Shown here: positions 11,601 through 22,724 of the stretch, piece by piece
Layout: every line of letters starts with the position of its first letter
Position numbering within the stretch: position 1 is the first letter of the stretch
Source: Watersipora subatra
Taxonomy: Eukaryota; Bryozoa; Gymnolaemata; Cheilostomatida; Watersiporidae
Reading direction: 5' to 3'
NCBI RefSeq assembly: GCF_963576615.1
Contig: NC_088715.1
Location: 30,341,687 to 30,405,686, forward strand
Length of the DNA: 64,000 bases
Notes under the pieces: model-generated
Seen by the model: the letters and a program-made list of their open reading frames with translations, nothing else
Databases searched by the model: none
Told to the model about the DNA's origin: nothing
Made by a program: the position numbers and the translations under genes

Positions 11601-14561
11601 CAACTTTTTTGCAACCTTTTGGAGTAAAAAACTTTTAACCTATTATGCTGAAGCTGTCTTAAAAATAATTTTTGTGGTATTAAAAGCATAATAGCAGTTT
11701 TATAGAGCACATAAGATTATGAGTAAGAGCGGGAATGAAAGAAAAATAAAAATAACAGAGAAAAAACAAACAATAGGAAGCAAAAAAGTGAGATGAGAGA
11801 GAAAAAAGTAAAAGAGAGAAATAGGGAAAGAGAGTGGTAGAAAAAAAAGAACAAGAGAAAAAAAAGCAAGAGGGAGAGGTAGAGCACCACTAGTTCAGTC
11901 TAAAAGTACAAGCAAGCGAGTAGTATTATGCATAAAAAATGCATTCCAAATTGTTTAAACTTTGAAATCTACTGTGTATTAACAGTTACAACCAGTTACT
12001 TGCCATCACTGTTAAAGCGGTTAGCACTTTTCTTCTGATTGCATGGTCATATTTAAAAAAAGGCCTGTCAGTGGAGTCAGTGTGTTTCAATACTTTTACA
12101 AAATTATTATGTTCTGCAAATGAAAAGTTGATATTAAATGTTTGCTTTTTCTAGCAACAAAATAACTTTAACTTTTCAATTTTTTCTAAAAAAAGACTGT
12201 CACTGCCACAACGAATGGCTTGATTTAAACATAAAAACTTTATAAGTTACAAAAGAATTTCATACTGATATCATTTTTAGCTTACCTTGTGAACTTACTG
12301 ATAGCAAACATGTTTTATCAAATAATCAAAAAATGATGCAATAAATGTGTTGTGTTGTATGTTTGATATATTTTAACCAATTTAATTAAGTTTTTTTAAC
12401 TAGTGTCCGAGAAATACATTCATAATCAAGGTTGTTTGTATGTGAACTCTGAAGCTTTAGACAATTAAAATTATTACGGATTTTTTTGTATTTCCACTGA
12501 AGTCGATATTGTTCAATACTCTACACACCATAAATTTCTTTGAATTTACCCTTGTTATAGACACAAAGATATCCACCACCGGCAGACAATGGAAGAGCTA
12601 AGTGTTTAGACACCAAAGCTATCCCAAACTCCCTCAAGTTCTATCGACAGTATTCTTACTCAGGCTGCATGGTTGAATGCCGGGCCAAGTATGTCATTGA
12701 TCGATGTGGCTGCAGGGACTTTCTTCAGCCTGGTGAGAATTTTAAACATATCATCTACTGCACCCTATCAACCCTAAATTTTTACGTGGATGCAAAAAAT
12801 ATCGAGTATGTTTATATATTTTTGCTAATGTTTATAGAACATACATTACATGTACATGTAGCTGTGATGGCTAAAATAGCTGGGAAGCCTATAATTGAAA
12901 TAACCATAGACTCATGTTCATATTGAAATAAACTGGCTGTTAGAGCAGCTAGATGACCAAAACTATATATTTTCTAATTTCATCATACTGTCAGCAGTAT
13001 GATGAAACCAATTATAATAATTACCTGGTTTTTATTATGAACTTTTTTACTGGGCAACATCTTGAACTACAACATCTAGCAATATTTTTAGTATGGTCAA
13101 TCTATGACACAGTGTCTGCTAGATATTTTGTCAAAATAATTTTGAGCCACTCTTTGTAAAATTTGGTGGTATTAAAAATGAGGTTTTCCAAACCGGGCTT
13201 AGTGTGGAGTAGATTCTTTCAAAGAGAATTAGTCATTTATAATTACATATTTTATTTGTTTTATATATTTATAAAAATATATATTAGTTCACTACATTGG
13301 GATGAGAAACTATAATGTTATAGAATGAAAATAAGATATTCAATCAAAATTAAAATTTGGAATTAAGTGTCCCAATTACTTTGGCCATCACCATAGCTGT
13401 GAAAATTAGTTGTAATTTTACTAAAAATTTATTTCATACATTTAAACTTTATTAGTTTACTATTAATTAGCAAAACTAGTGTTTATACATTTCGGAGACA
13501 CCCAAAAGAATAATGAACATTCAATGAAGTTTCATTTTAGCATTCTAACATTTTAATGCTTTGGTAAAAATCTTAACATGTACTCAGCCACTTTAGTGTT
13601 CATCATGATTTCTACCAGTATTGTAAGAGTTCCAGCAACGGTTTTCTTTTGTCAAACACTCACTCAAATGAGCAATAGTAAAGGAGAACTTTCAGACTAT
13701 TCAATTTAGTTACTTTAACTTGCAAACATCCTTTTTTTCAGCAATCCAATTGTTTTTCTCTAAATTAAAGTAAGGAGTATCGCAGATTTTAGTGATCGAA
13801 TTTGTTGATAATAAATAATTTATGGAATATCAAAACTATGACCCTTTTGTCGATATAAAAAGTTTTCAAGGTACGCGACAAAAAACTTTCACAAGTGTTT
13901 TGGAACACTAGGGAATGGAATTAACTAACTAAAGCTAAATACCCATAGTACATTCACAAATATTATTTAGACAAATGGTCAAATTAGCCTATTGTCTACA
14001 TTTTTATGGCAGCAAAAATCCATATTTTTATTTTCTTACTTATATGAAGCGGATTAGCCCGTTTATTAAGTTGTATAGTTTGAAATTGTTTGGAAAATTG
14101 CAATAATGAAAACCGATTGTTAAAAATGTTTGAGTGGGTATGGGATGAGCACTTAATAATTTCCTGAAATATACCTTATGGGTACATGAATTGTTGATGT
14201 GATGATAGCAGAAAAAGCTCCTGATGTTGATGCCATAAAAACCCTACCAAGCATTTATTTAAAAAATAATTTTTCAACGATTCCCACTTTACTTAAAAAG
14301 TCAAATAGAGCCAAATGTATGGCGAAAGGTTTCAAACACTAACTGGACACACAGCACTTTTCCGTAGTATGTAAAGGGCTAACAAACTTCAATGAAGTGA
14401 TGAGCCTCTGGGTTTATAATCATTTTCTCAACAGTTATTTCTGTAACAGGAGTAATAGTGATTAAACTACGATTAATTAAATGCGCAATGTTTCTAAAAA
14501 CATAAATTTTTGAGGGCATTGCTAGCTGTGTAAATTCATGGAAGAAGGTTACACAGTCTTT

Positions 14562-14637
<76 letters not shown>

Positions 14638-14646
14638 AAAGATATA

Positions 14647-14710
<64 letters not shown>

Positions 14711-17700
14711 ATTGTTTCCTCACCCCGGATACCCCGGATACCCCGGACACCCCGTATGGGTGGTAAATTCTGCTCTAACTCGGGTCTCCTTCTAAAGACC
14801 TGGGAGTTTGAGCACTCGCCTCAAGATCTTAGCTGTTCCCAATAGCGCATTTTTTTGTAACTCACCTGAGTTGATTGTTGTTGGTATTTGGGCAAGCCAC
14901 ATTTTATGCGCCGGTGTTATTGCGCCCAGTGCCCCAATGACTACTGGGAATACAGTTGTTCTTACAATCCAGCATTTTTCAATCTCTTCTCCAAGAGGGA
15001 GATATTTTGTCTACCTTTTCTTTTTATTTGCTGGCTTATATACATAGATATATAAATATAAAGTATAAATTGCTCAAAGTTTGTGTGTGTTTCTGTGTTT
15101 GTCCAGCTATAGCTATTAAAATCTTTTATTGAAAGCTCGCTGTGCCTGTATTTGAACTCCCCATGATTACAACTGCGATCTTCCAAGTTTTGTGCTTAAC
15201 CATAAAGCTATACAAGATTTATAAATGTATATCACTTACCAAGCTGTTTATACCGTACGCACACGCATATGGTACAAAAGTGCATGTCGAATGTGCACTT
15301 TTGATTTTTAACTAATATTAGCTTTTGCATTTTTATTTTTGAGTTTGTTGAAAAACAATTTTTTGGTTACCATTACTTATTGGTTATATTTGTAACTTTC
15401 GAACGTGCTTTTTCTGTTTCGAATGCGGGGTACACTTCTAATTTTGGTTTTTCGTAAAGTTTGATTGTTTATTTGGTAAAGGGAACTATTTTTTGTACAA
15501 ATAACTGTATCATATTGAATAGGAATAGCCTTTAAATTCTCTCTCGGCTCAGCCAGACAAAGTACCATACAAAGACAATACAGTATCTCATTTTTACATT
15601 TGCACCACTATTGAAAGGAACCAGCATCGTCGTAATCAAAGTTTTGATGGATATCGTCTGCTTGAACAGTATTCTCTTTTATACACACGCACTTCTATGC
15701 ACAAATTGTTATTATCATTTCAACATATTCAGGATTTGTATTTTGTTTTCTCAGCACCTATAAACTATCATTACCAAATCATCTCATAATGTATTTGTAG
15801 CAGAACAGACCTAATTTAGCTATTACTTGCTCATTATTTCACATTTATATTTAAACACTTTTATAGTGGTTTTATGTTGTTTCCTAATTTATTTGACTTT
15901 CAACAAAAATTTTCTTCATGATATGAAACTCAAAAATTAAAGTTGTTTGAAAAAGTTTAAAATCTTTACAGTTTCTTTATTTTTTCTCTTAGCTATTTTA
16001 AACTGCGCATAACACTTCTCTCACGATATGAAGTTTGAAAGTTAGACTGATAACTATTATTATATATTAAGTCTAAATAAATTTTCTGTGCAAAGTTTTT
16101 CATTACCCAGGCCATGGCAGGCATTTAACTAGTAAAATATAATAGAGAGTTTGCTGTTTATACTCAATATTTTAAAGTCTTAATCATTTTTAAAGCAGTG
16201 ATACTGAAATGAGTAATGAAGTTCACCATTGGGTATACTCTAAAGTATATTACCAAGTTTTGATGTTGTTTAAGCAATATATATTTTTATTTAAAAAATA
16301 GTGCAGTTGATAGCTAACAGTGTGATAGTGCTAGCCAACCACCACTCCTTGCTTCACATCATATTTTTAATGTTTGACAAACCAAACTTTTTTCTGTATT
16401 ACCTTTCAACTACCCATTCTATTTCAGCCTACAACAACTCCAAGATATGTTTGCTCTATGACATGCTCTACTGCTCCAACCCTGTCTTGTGTAAGCAATA
16501 TTTTTATACTAATAAATGCTTTGAGTTGTTCTGAATATACACTAGAAAGATACACGTATACCGGTATAAATATTTAAGCTACTATGGTGTGTTTCCAACA
16601 GACAACTTTGCTAGTGATGAAAACGGTATCCGGGCCTGCGACTGCCCGGACACATGTCTTGACAACGAATTCATTCCTAAAGTATCCACATACAAATTTC
16701 CAAGTTCCAACTTTATCAAGGAAGGATATATGGATGAAGGTATGACTAAGATATTCTTATCTAAATGAGTTGCATAAAGTATGGCAATCGAGGAGCAAAA
16801 GTTTTGGTTGTGGTTGTAACCTTTGTTGGTGGACAAACAATAAATATTGAAAATAAATTCAGTTCTTTAAGTTGTGTCTGTTTTCAGTGTGATTCCAGTG
16901 TAGTAGTACTAAGTTACAATATTTGGTACAGTTATGTTGCTGTTGATCTGAGTTTTTCTATCAATTTTAATGCAGCTTTCCAAATGTATTTAAACTTGAT
17001 GAACTACAGTAGTAAACTTATGAGGATCCCAAATTTAAACAAAACAAAATAAAAAGCAAATAGCTAGCTGAATCAAGTCTAAACCAGAACTTGTTCTTAC
17101 AAGTGCAAAAGCTTTACCAACATCTAATAAGAAAGCGTGAAGGAATTAAAAGCTTAGTCTGCCCAAGCAGACCAGATTATATCTGTCAATTTTTTTTATA
17201 AGTTTTTCCCCATTTTCTGTCATTACATATAGATATAATTAAATAGCTAAACCTAAAAACAAAAATGAAGGTAGACCTACCAAGTGTTTTAAGTTTTTAT
17301 TTTTTTGCCACCATGTATGAAAGTAAATTTAAAATTTACAAACGCTCAGAAATCTAAAAGTTAATGAGAAGAAAAACTTGCATTTTAAAGATTTGACAAA
17401 AACATTGAACCGAGTTTATTTTATAAATATTTTTATGGTTAATTTTAATTAAATACGGTTAGCATGTTATTATTATCTATTTCCTTATTGTTTTTCATAA
17501 AGTTGATAGTTTTGAATAGGAAAATATTTTTTCCTTTAGATCGAATAATGTCAAAACTTGTCAGATAGTGTAAGAAAACTAAATTTCTGCTTTTTTCTTT
17601 AAAGCAGTTTGTTTGAAATTAATTTGCGAGTTTAATTTTTACAATATATTGCAAAAGTCAGCTCTTTTAGAAAAAAATTATTGTGTTGACTGACCTTGAA

Positions 17701-19359
17701 TTTTAAAAAATTTATAACTAATAATTGGCCTAAAAAACCAGAATTTTACACCCCGCTAACTAATGGCTTAAGCCCGAATACCTACTCTTTATTATTCTAG
17801 TTGCCAAAGGTTTACATATTCTAGAATATACATGTACTTCAAAAATAATGATCTTATTTCATATGAGTACTCAGTGATCGCGACCAAATACATTTGTTCC
17901 TTATATTTACTGTTTTATTCTATGATAAATTGCAGAGCTCACTGATCATTTAGCAACGAACGTTGTAGTGGTGGACATATTCTATGGAAAGCTGTCCTAC
18001 CAGCGGCTAGAAGAAGAGCTAGCATACTCTATGTTTGACATGATTGGTTAGTAAAGGCTTGGTTCACTCTACTAGTATTGACGATGTTGCTGATGGTATT
18101 GATGATAAGGCTACTTACTAGCAAAATCTGGTTTTGTATTGATGAAATTTGATTTTCAAGGCTAGTTTTGGTGAACAAAATAACTAAAAAAACTTTATTT
18201 AAGTAATTATGAATTTTTTTTTTATTCGTGAATAAATTTTTTCCTTTTTTGCAGCCAGTATTTCTTAGGCGGTTTTTAATGTAGATCTGTTAATTACCAA
18301 TGACTGCAAGCAGTGCTCCCTGGTATAATTATATTATACCAGACAGATTATTAACATGGTTTATATAATAAATGTATAAACTATTGTTAGCCAGAAACAT
18401 AATTTTTAACTAAAACATATGACTAACAAGAAATGAAATCTTATAGATAACAAAAATAAATGCTTCAGCTGAAGTTCACAAACCCTTCAGCTCGTCTCTG
18501 CTCAAAAGGTTTCGGGAATTTTTTTAGAGGTTCTTGTGAAACTTCCATATTTTCACATGCATGTAAAGATGAAATCAAATCATACGTGGTATATAATTAC
18601 AATGATTTTAATGTCTTAGCAAATGAGTTAAATTGAGCGTAACAATTAGAACTTAACATAGCAATGACAATGTTATTGAAATGGACCTTTACTGTGACTT
18701 CTGTTTGTTTGGTCATCACAAATAATTTTTTTCTCGGAGCAAGCTCAATCACTTTAGTAACAGTTCATAAAATTTTTTGCAAAAAGCCAAGCATTTAATT
18801 TGTTTTTAGTTTTTTATTTGATCAAAATATTTGTGCCTAAATCTTTTAGCCCTTTTAGCAAGACTTATTAATATATGAAAAGTTGTTATTATTCAACTTG
18901 TCCAATAGTGTTTATATAAAAACCGAAATGTTTTTGCTTCTTTTGCAACTATAAACAGGTTTTTTATATAGAAAGTATTCTCAATTTGATACAATAATCT
19001 TTAACATAAGTTCGCTTTATATATAATTTAAATAAACCTATTTATAACAAAACTTTAAGCGGTTCTCAGCTATAAATATTTATAAAGTGTTTTAATTAAA
19101 ATATTTAATTTTTTAAAATTTATAATGGTTTGGTCAACTCTGAACAAACATCGCTTACTTTGTTTCAAATTTCAATCCTTTGTTTGCAGCTAATCTTGGA
19201 GGAACTCTGGGTTTGTGTATCGGGGCCAGCGCTTTAACCGTTTGTGAGTTCTGTGAGTTTGGGATTAAACTGGTATCCTTGTACCTTTGCAAGAAACCAA
19301 AGAAGAACAACGGAATTATAATCAAAGTAGCACCTGTTGAAGACTTGTCTAACAACTGA
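5474..19359 (+). CDS. DEG/ENaC (ASC family) sodium channel subunit, 5'-incomplete, nine exons
   Basis: Exons join 5474-5619, 9505-9677, 10771-10907, 11376-11474, 12561-12732, 16428-16490, 16602-16739, 17936-18046 and 19190-19359. All introns are GT-AG and every junction keeps phase, giving 402 residues plus stop. Members of this family form trimeric plasma-membrane cation channels with two membrane helices and a large cysteine-rich extracellular loop. Visible landmarks, numbered from the first codon found, are FPTVTICN (1-8), FCFQFN (108-113), PGTQANIVL (about 173-181), [10 protein letters not shown] with [10 protein letters not shown] in the thumb/palm region (exon 5), CDCPDTC (exon 7), and [14 protein letters not shown] (347-360), the start of helix 2 with the GAS filter. 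Family members are usually 500-600 residues, so the N-terminal tail and helix 1 are missing. The ligand or gating stimulus cannot be read from the sequence; ASIC-like, peptide-gated and degenerin-like roles all remain possible. Confidence 0.93.
5820..6060. repeat. Degenerate tandem repeat, ctcatgtttacttt-like units
   Basis: Units such as TTTCTCTCATGTTTACTTCCC recur about eight times with drift, best between 5935 and 6030. It lies in the intron after the first recognised DEG/ENaC exon. Confidence 0.6.
6962..7025. repeat. Alternating purine-pyrimidine inverted repeat
   Basis: TTTGCGCGCATGCACGTGCA, then TTCGTGCACGCGCAAA folds back on itself. A second GCACGCATGCACGTGC block follows. The alternation of purines and pyrimidines is the kind that can adopt Z-DNA. 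It is strongly GC-rich against an AT-rich intron. Confidence 0.6.
8860..9080. other. GC-rich island with stem-forming segments
   Basis: A sharply GC-richer block contains GCCCGAGCTTCAATCGAGGG TCGGGC (ends pair) followed by GGGCCGGTCACGGCCC (ends pair). It is unlike its AT-rich intron surroundings. An 83-codon open frame crosses it but shows no protein features. It may be an SINE-like or structured-RNA-derived insertion. Confidence 0.4.
9505..9677 (+). CDS. DEG/ENaC exon 2
   Basis: The acceptor is catgtttcag, with a good branch-like gctaatgac upstream, and the donor is CAG|GTATCG. The translation includes [20 protein letters not shown] followed by a split glycine. This matches the family's finger/beta-ball stretch that precedes the GxCFxFN motif. 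Entry is in phase 2 and exit in phase 1. Confidence 0.9.
10771..10907 (+). CDS. DEG/ENaC exon 3
   Basis: The acceptor is ttttttgaag and the donor is ACT|GTAAGT. It begins with the split glycine and [10 protein letters not shown], the conserved G-x-C-x-x-F-N block of DEG/ENaC channels. [14 protein letters not shown] follows, typical of the palm strand (pattern LxVxLDxxxxEY). Entry is in phase 1 and exit in phase 0. Confidence 0.92.
11376..11474 (+). CDS. DEG/ENaC exon 4
   Basis: Thirty-three codons between acceptor cttag and donor GAG|GTAAGA, phase 0 at both ends. It reads [12 protein letters not shown] then [17 protein letters not shown]. The family pattern is VxxHDxxxxP...GxxxxPGxxxxIxLxxxE. 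Confidence 0.93.
11705..11885. repeat. GA-rich low-complexity tract
   Basis: Purine-rich GAGA/AAAGAGAGAAA sequence in the intron after DEG/ENaC exon 4; simple-sequence drift. Confidence 0.7.
12561..12732 (+). CDS. DEG/ENaC exon 5 (cysteine-rich thumb/palm)
   Basis: The acceptor is cttgttatag and the donor is CCTG|GTGAGA. It contains [12 protein letters not shown], then [20 protein letters not shown] and CRDFLQP, the most diagnostic cysteine cluster of the ASC family (YSxxxCxxECxxxxxxxxCGC). Entry is in phase 0 and exit in phase 1. The intron that follows is 3.7 kb and holds a retrotransposon fragment and a long (TA)n tract. Confidence 0.95.
12978..13007. repeat. Perfect 13 bp stem-loop
   Basis: TTTCATCATACTG, loop TCAG, then CAGTATGATGAAA. 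Both arms match fully. It lies in the intron 246 bases after DEG/ENaC exon 5. Confidence 0.8.
14566..14710. repeat. Long (TA)n microsatellite
   Basis: Nearly uninterrupted TA dinucleotides with a few interruptions (tgtataaag). It abuts the 3' end of the retrotransposon fragment at 14711-15006. Confidence 0.95.
14711..15006 (-). mobile_element. 5'-truncated non-LTR retrotransposon 3' end, copy 1
   Basis: The minus strand reads [20 protein letters not shown], then [19 protein letters not shown], up to a stop at 14792-14794. This is the tail conserved after reverse transcriptase in many invertebrate LINE ORF2 proteins (ALG...LQK.aLLGTa.ilRk.L). A frameshift separates an upstream piece ([10 protein letters not shown]). 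The 3' end, GGTGAGGAAACAATT, runs straight into (TA)n. Confidence 0.8.
15140..15210 (-). repeat. tRNA-like SINE fragment
   Basis: On the minus strand the block contains an A-box-like GGTTAAGCACAAAACTTGGA and a B-box-like GGGGAGTTCAAATAC at tRNA-like spacing. It lies directly beyond the retrotransposon fragment. It is degenerate and not a functional tRNA. Confidence 0.45.
16428..16490 (+). CDS. DEG/ENaC exon 6
   Basis: A short 63 bp exon with acceptor ctatttcag and donor CTTGT|GTAAGC, phase 1 in and out. It reads [20 protein letters not shown] and continues the cysteine-rich domain towards the CxCPxxC motif in the next exon. Confidence 0.9.
16602..16739 (+). CDS. DEG/ENaC exon 7 (CxCPxxC)
   Basis: The acceptor is tttccaacag and the donor is GAAG|GTATGA, phase 1 in and out. 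It contains [18 protein letters not shown], the CxCPxxC motif of DEG/ENaC extracellular domains, followed by [13 protein letters not shown]. Confidence 0.93.
17936..18046 (+). CDS. DEG/ENaC exon 8 (pre-TM2)
   Basis: The acceptor is aaattgcag and the donor is ATTG|GTTAGT. It reads [20 protein letters not shown] then LAYSMFDMI, matching the family's strand and 'y..y....dlla' segment just before helix 2. Phase 1 in and out. Confidence 0.92.
19190..19359 (+). CDS. DEG/ENaC terminal exon with TM2 and stop
   Basis: The acceptor is tttgtttgcag. The exon completes [20 protein letters not shown], which holds the second membrane helix and the GAS filter, then a basic cytosolic tail (CKKPKKNN) and a stop codon, TGA, at 19357-19359. 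A cysteine and isoleucine replace the bulky hydrophobics common in the GLFLGAS version of this motif. The cytosolic tail is short, about 30 residues. Confidence 0.95.
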
Positions 19360-19686
19360 TGTACCCGCCGGTTATAAACTACCATTGTTCAGTTATATGT
19401 TTGCAGTAGAGACGTATGAAACCGATAGCCAATTGTTTTGCTATATTTTCTGCTGAATATATATGTTTGACTAGTAACTTTGGGTGTTAGATATTAGCAA
19501 ATTAATATATTTATTATTAATATACTTTTCCGATGATCGTCTGCCGCATTATTGCTGTTTTAGTTACTGGAAACTGTTCTTGCGTTTTAAACTTATAATA
19601 ATGAATATAACAACATAGTGCTCATAGTAAATATTGACTCAAAGTGGTAGTCAACTTATTTTGTGTTAGTATTTATTATGTAATTC

Positions 19687-19692
19687 ATTAAA
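19687..19692 (+). promoter_or_regulatory. Candidate polyadenylation signal of the DEG/ENaC gene
   Basis: ATTAAA lies 328 bases after the stop codon and is followed about 30 bases later by a GT-rich stretch (gaatgtgtgtatt). No AATAAA was noticed between the stop and this site. This would give a 3' UTR of about 350 bases. Confidence 0.45.
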
Positions 19693-19811
19693 GTTTTGTA
19701 ACTTTTGAATATTCTTTGCATTTAGTGAATGTGTGTATTTCTCAAAAACATATTACAATCAAAAGTAGTGGATATACAAATAACTCTGCTCTGATTTCCT
19801 TTGCTCATCCG

Positions 19812-20060
19812 GGCTACTTATATGGGCTACTTATATGGGCATGGCTCCCACGAGAGCCATGCCCAGGCTACTTTAAGCTCCACCCCCTTCAAGCTCGACT
19901 GGTTGTGTGTAAGTGACCCGACTTTAGTGTATAAGTTATAATGCATCCGGCTTTAGTCGAGCAGACATAGCCTTGTTAGCCAAGCTGACTCTGTTCTTTA
20001 TAGTTGAGATAGTCTCAGTTATGCTGACTTTATCCCTGTTAGCCGAGCTGACTATTAGCC
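19812..20060. repeat. GC-rich repeat cluster with direct and inverted repeats
   Basis: GGGCTACTTATAT occurs twice in tandem, followed by a perfect 11 bp hairpin (GGGCATGGCTC, loop CCACGA, GAGCCATGCCC; 19837-19864). Further on, GTTAGCC(A/G)AGCTGACT occurs twice, near 19977 and 20038. It starts about 120 bases after the gene 1 poly(A) signal and looks like a small repeat element of unknown class. Confidence 0.6.
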
Positions 20061-20514
20061 GTGCCAATTCGCTCAATCAACTGGCAAACTTTCAAATGCT
20101 CAGCTGATTGTGTATGTAACTAGTTATTGACCTTGGGGTAGAACACTCGGTGCTAGTGATCCGCTGGCCTTCAATACACTTTGACAAATTAAACCTGGTT
20201 CTCATATCGATTGCGAGACTCAAGCAGTGACTTGTGCAGCAAAACGTTTGCCACGTTATGCTCGGCGGCATATGTTCACATATAAGCTGCATCGCTAAAG
20301 ATACATGTACTCGCATAATTAAATAAAATGTTCGCTCGCCATGCCATTTCTATAATGGTGACCCTCACCTGTACAATGCATTTTGGGAAAGTTTTGCCTG
20401 CGGCCTTTTGCAAAATTTGAACAGCGCTAAACCATTGTGATGCCACCCGCAGCTACTGGCAGTCCTCGGTGGTACCCATCAGGTAGGTTCCCATTTCACC
20501 GCTAATAGCCTGCG

Positions 20515-20754
20515 GTGCTGTCGCCAGTGCTTTGCGACGTATATGGGAACCAGGCTTTACTCTACAGTAAACAAGTATTAAATTGGCTAGCGCATTTTAG
20601 AACCCATGTCATTGGGCAGCGCAAATTCGACGTAGCATTTGAATTTAAAGTTGTGAACGTAGCTTTGGAAACTACCAACCAAAATGCTGAAGCGATTTGT
20701 GCATTAATGAATAGCAACCCAACAGTGAAACCCCGTGTTAGAGATCCTGTATGA
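20515..20754 (+). other. Unrecognised 79-codon open frame
   Basis: The peptide begins MLSPVLCDVYGNQALLYSKQ. It has no domain I recognise, and the surrounding 20.3-20.75 kb is somewhat GC-richer than its flanks. It may be chance, or part of a repeat. Confidence 0.2.
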
Positions 20755-21099
20755 CAGTGACCATGATAATAATCTCATTACCTAAGTAGGCCTACAAGTA
20801 CTGAATATTTCCTAGTGTCCTGTTGAATAAACTATTATTACCACTTGTACATTTCCACTGTTAATTCAAATTGTATTAATAATTATAATTATAAAACATG
20901 TTAATCGAATTTAGTAATATTCTGTATATTTTTTTATGTAGTCATATTTGTATTGTTTCATTATATGTAACTTAAGTTTATTGCATGACAGTACTTTGAC
21001 TCTAAATGTAGTGAAAATCTTACAAGAATATTTGTTTGGCCAGCATGTACAAGCCACATCTCACTATTAAACAGAATTTGAGATTAACAAGTGCGACAC

Positions 21100-21970
21100 A
21101 CACCCAAGTAATTACCGGTAAAGGGCCGGTAAGGAGTTATCCGCTCTTACCGACATAGAGAGATTTTCAGCGTCCGAAAAACCAATCATTTTCGGTGACA
21201 GCTAGTTATCCACTGCCGGTTTAACATGATCGGTATTTATCCATGCAAGCCAATCGGTAAATGGTTATCCGGATAGATTTTTGTATTGGACAATCTACAG
21301 AATTACGATCTACGTGTGTGCGCGTGAGAATCTCTCGCACACTCAGCTGCTTAAGAAGGAGCTCGTTTGACATCTTGTGCCCAATTGCTATGTGACGGAT
21401 TGAGAAAGAAATGAAAACAATTTTACGTCAATGGATGTTAAGGTTAATAGCAAAACGCATCTTTGACGAACACGCTAATAAAAAAGAGTCTCTCAGCGCG
21501 CATTTGCAATCACAACTTTTTTCTCAGACATTCTGAAAACACAACACATGCGAATTATATTATAACTCTTTTTTCAACAAACATTACCACGCTTACCTAT
21601 ATATATTTAGTATTATATTACGTTTTACACTGATAAAATGTAAAACATAATAAAATTATATGTTTTATATTTTATCAAATATGAAACGTATATTGTGTTT
21701 TATATTTGATAACACCCCTGTTTGATATTTGATACATTTGATATATTTATACACTTTATATTTGATTTATCCTCCTACCTGCGTTATATAAAAATGGGCA
21801 GTAGGTAAGCTGAAGTTAAACAGACACTGAAAACCATATACTGAACTACAATACTGACAATACCAAACTTTCTTAGTTGGCAAAGGATACCGAAGATGGT
21901 AAATATCAAGGATACCGACACCGGGAAAACCGATAAAAAAGTGCAAGGATATCCTATCCAGAATTAAATT
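21100..21970. mobile_element. Possible MITE-like element with ACCGG-rich ends
   Basis: The left end has GTAATTACCGGTAAAGGGCC and several TTATCCGC/TTATCCAC words. The right end has GGATACCGACACCGGGAAAA and AAGGATATCCTATCCAG before AATTAAATTAC. Read inverted, the ends share GTAATT and a GG-TATCC core, but they are diverged. No coding sequence was recognised inside. Confidence 0.35.
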
Positions 21971-22724
21971 ACATACCTACCCAACACTACAGCAAATACC
22001 TTCAAACTGACTCATTACAAATCATTTGGATAATAAGTAAAACTTGTCTGCCCTTCGTGAAAATCTCTTGCAAAGTAGAAGACAATTCCTGGTTTTTTTT
22101 GTTCACCCACTATCACTTCACTCTCAAAAATGCAATTATAACATTGCTAACAGTGCTAATAATGTACAATAATGCAATGGGCAGATTTCAAATAGCTCTA
22201 TAAAATGCTGTTTGGGCTATGCATATAGTGAACGATCGTTTTAAAACCAGCACAAAGTGATCTCATGCATTTTGTCACATTTGCGAAATGACAAACATTC
22301 CGCAAGACGAATTATTCTGCTTTTAAGGTCGTTGCATATACGCTTGTAACATATTAACTGTTTATTTTAGGTATTCAAAGTATAATTATTGATGCTTTTG
22401 TATATCCATGAAGTTTGAGTAGTTTTCTTTTTGCTACTTTAATGAAATGCGGTCAAGATGATGACTCAATTACCAAACAAGTAGCTTTAAAATAATTTTA
22501 AGTAAATGATAAATTAGCAGAAACTATAATAAGTAATACTAGCAAAGGTCGCATGTAGCCCTTCAAAAGTGCACCATTAGTGATGCTGCCAAAAATACCT
22601 TTTGTAGATAGTAGTGGTATGCATTTGGGAAACTACATGTATAACCATACACATAAAATACAGTCTCATGTGCCCTGAAAGATCATTTCGTGTAGTAAAT
22701 AAGTACGCAACTACTTTTGGATGT

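Larger units (their letters stand above)
12733..16427 (+). other. DEG/ENaC intron (3.7 kb) with mobile elements
   Basis: It holds the 13 bp hairpin, the (TA)n tract, LINE copy 1 and a SINE-like fragment. The flanking exons agree in phase (1 to 1), and nothing else coding was recognised. Confidence 0.7.

Noticed and set aside
14379-14750. 123-codon minus-strand frame rich in Ile-Tyr
   Set aside because: It is translation of the (TA)n microsatellite.
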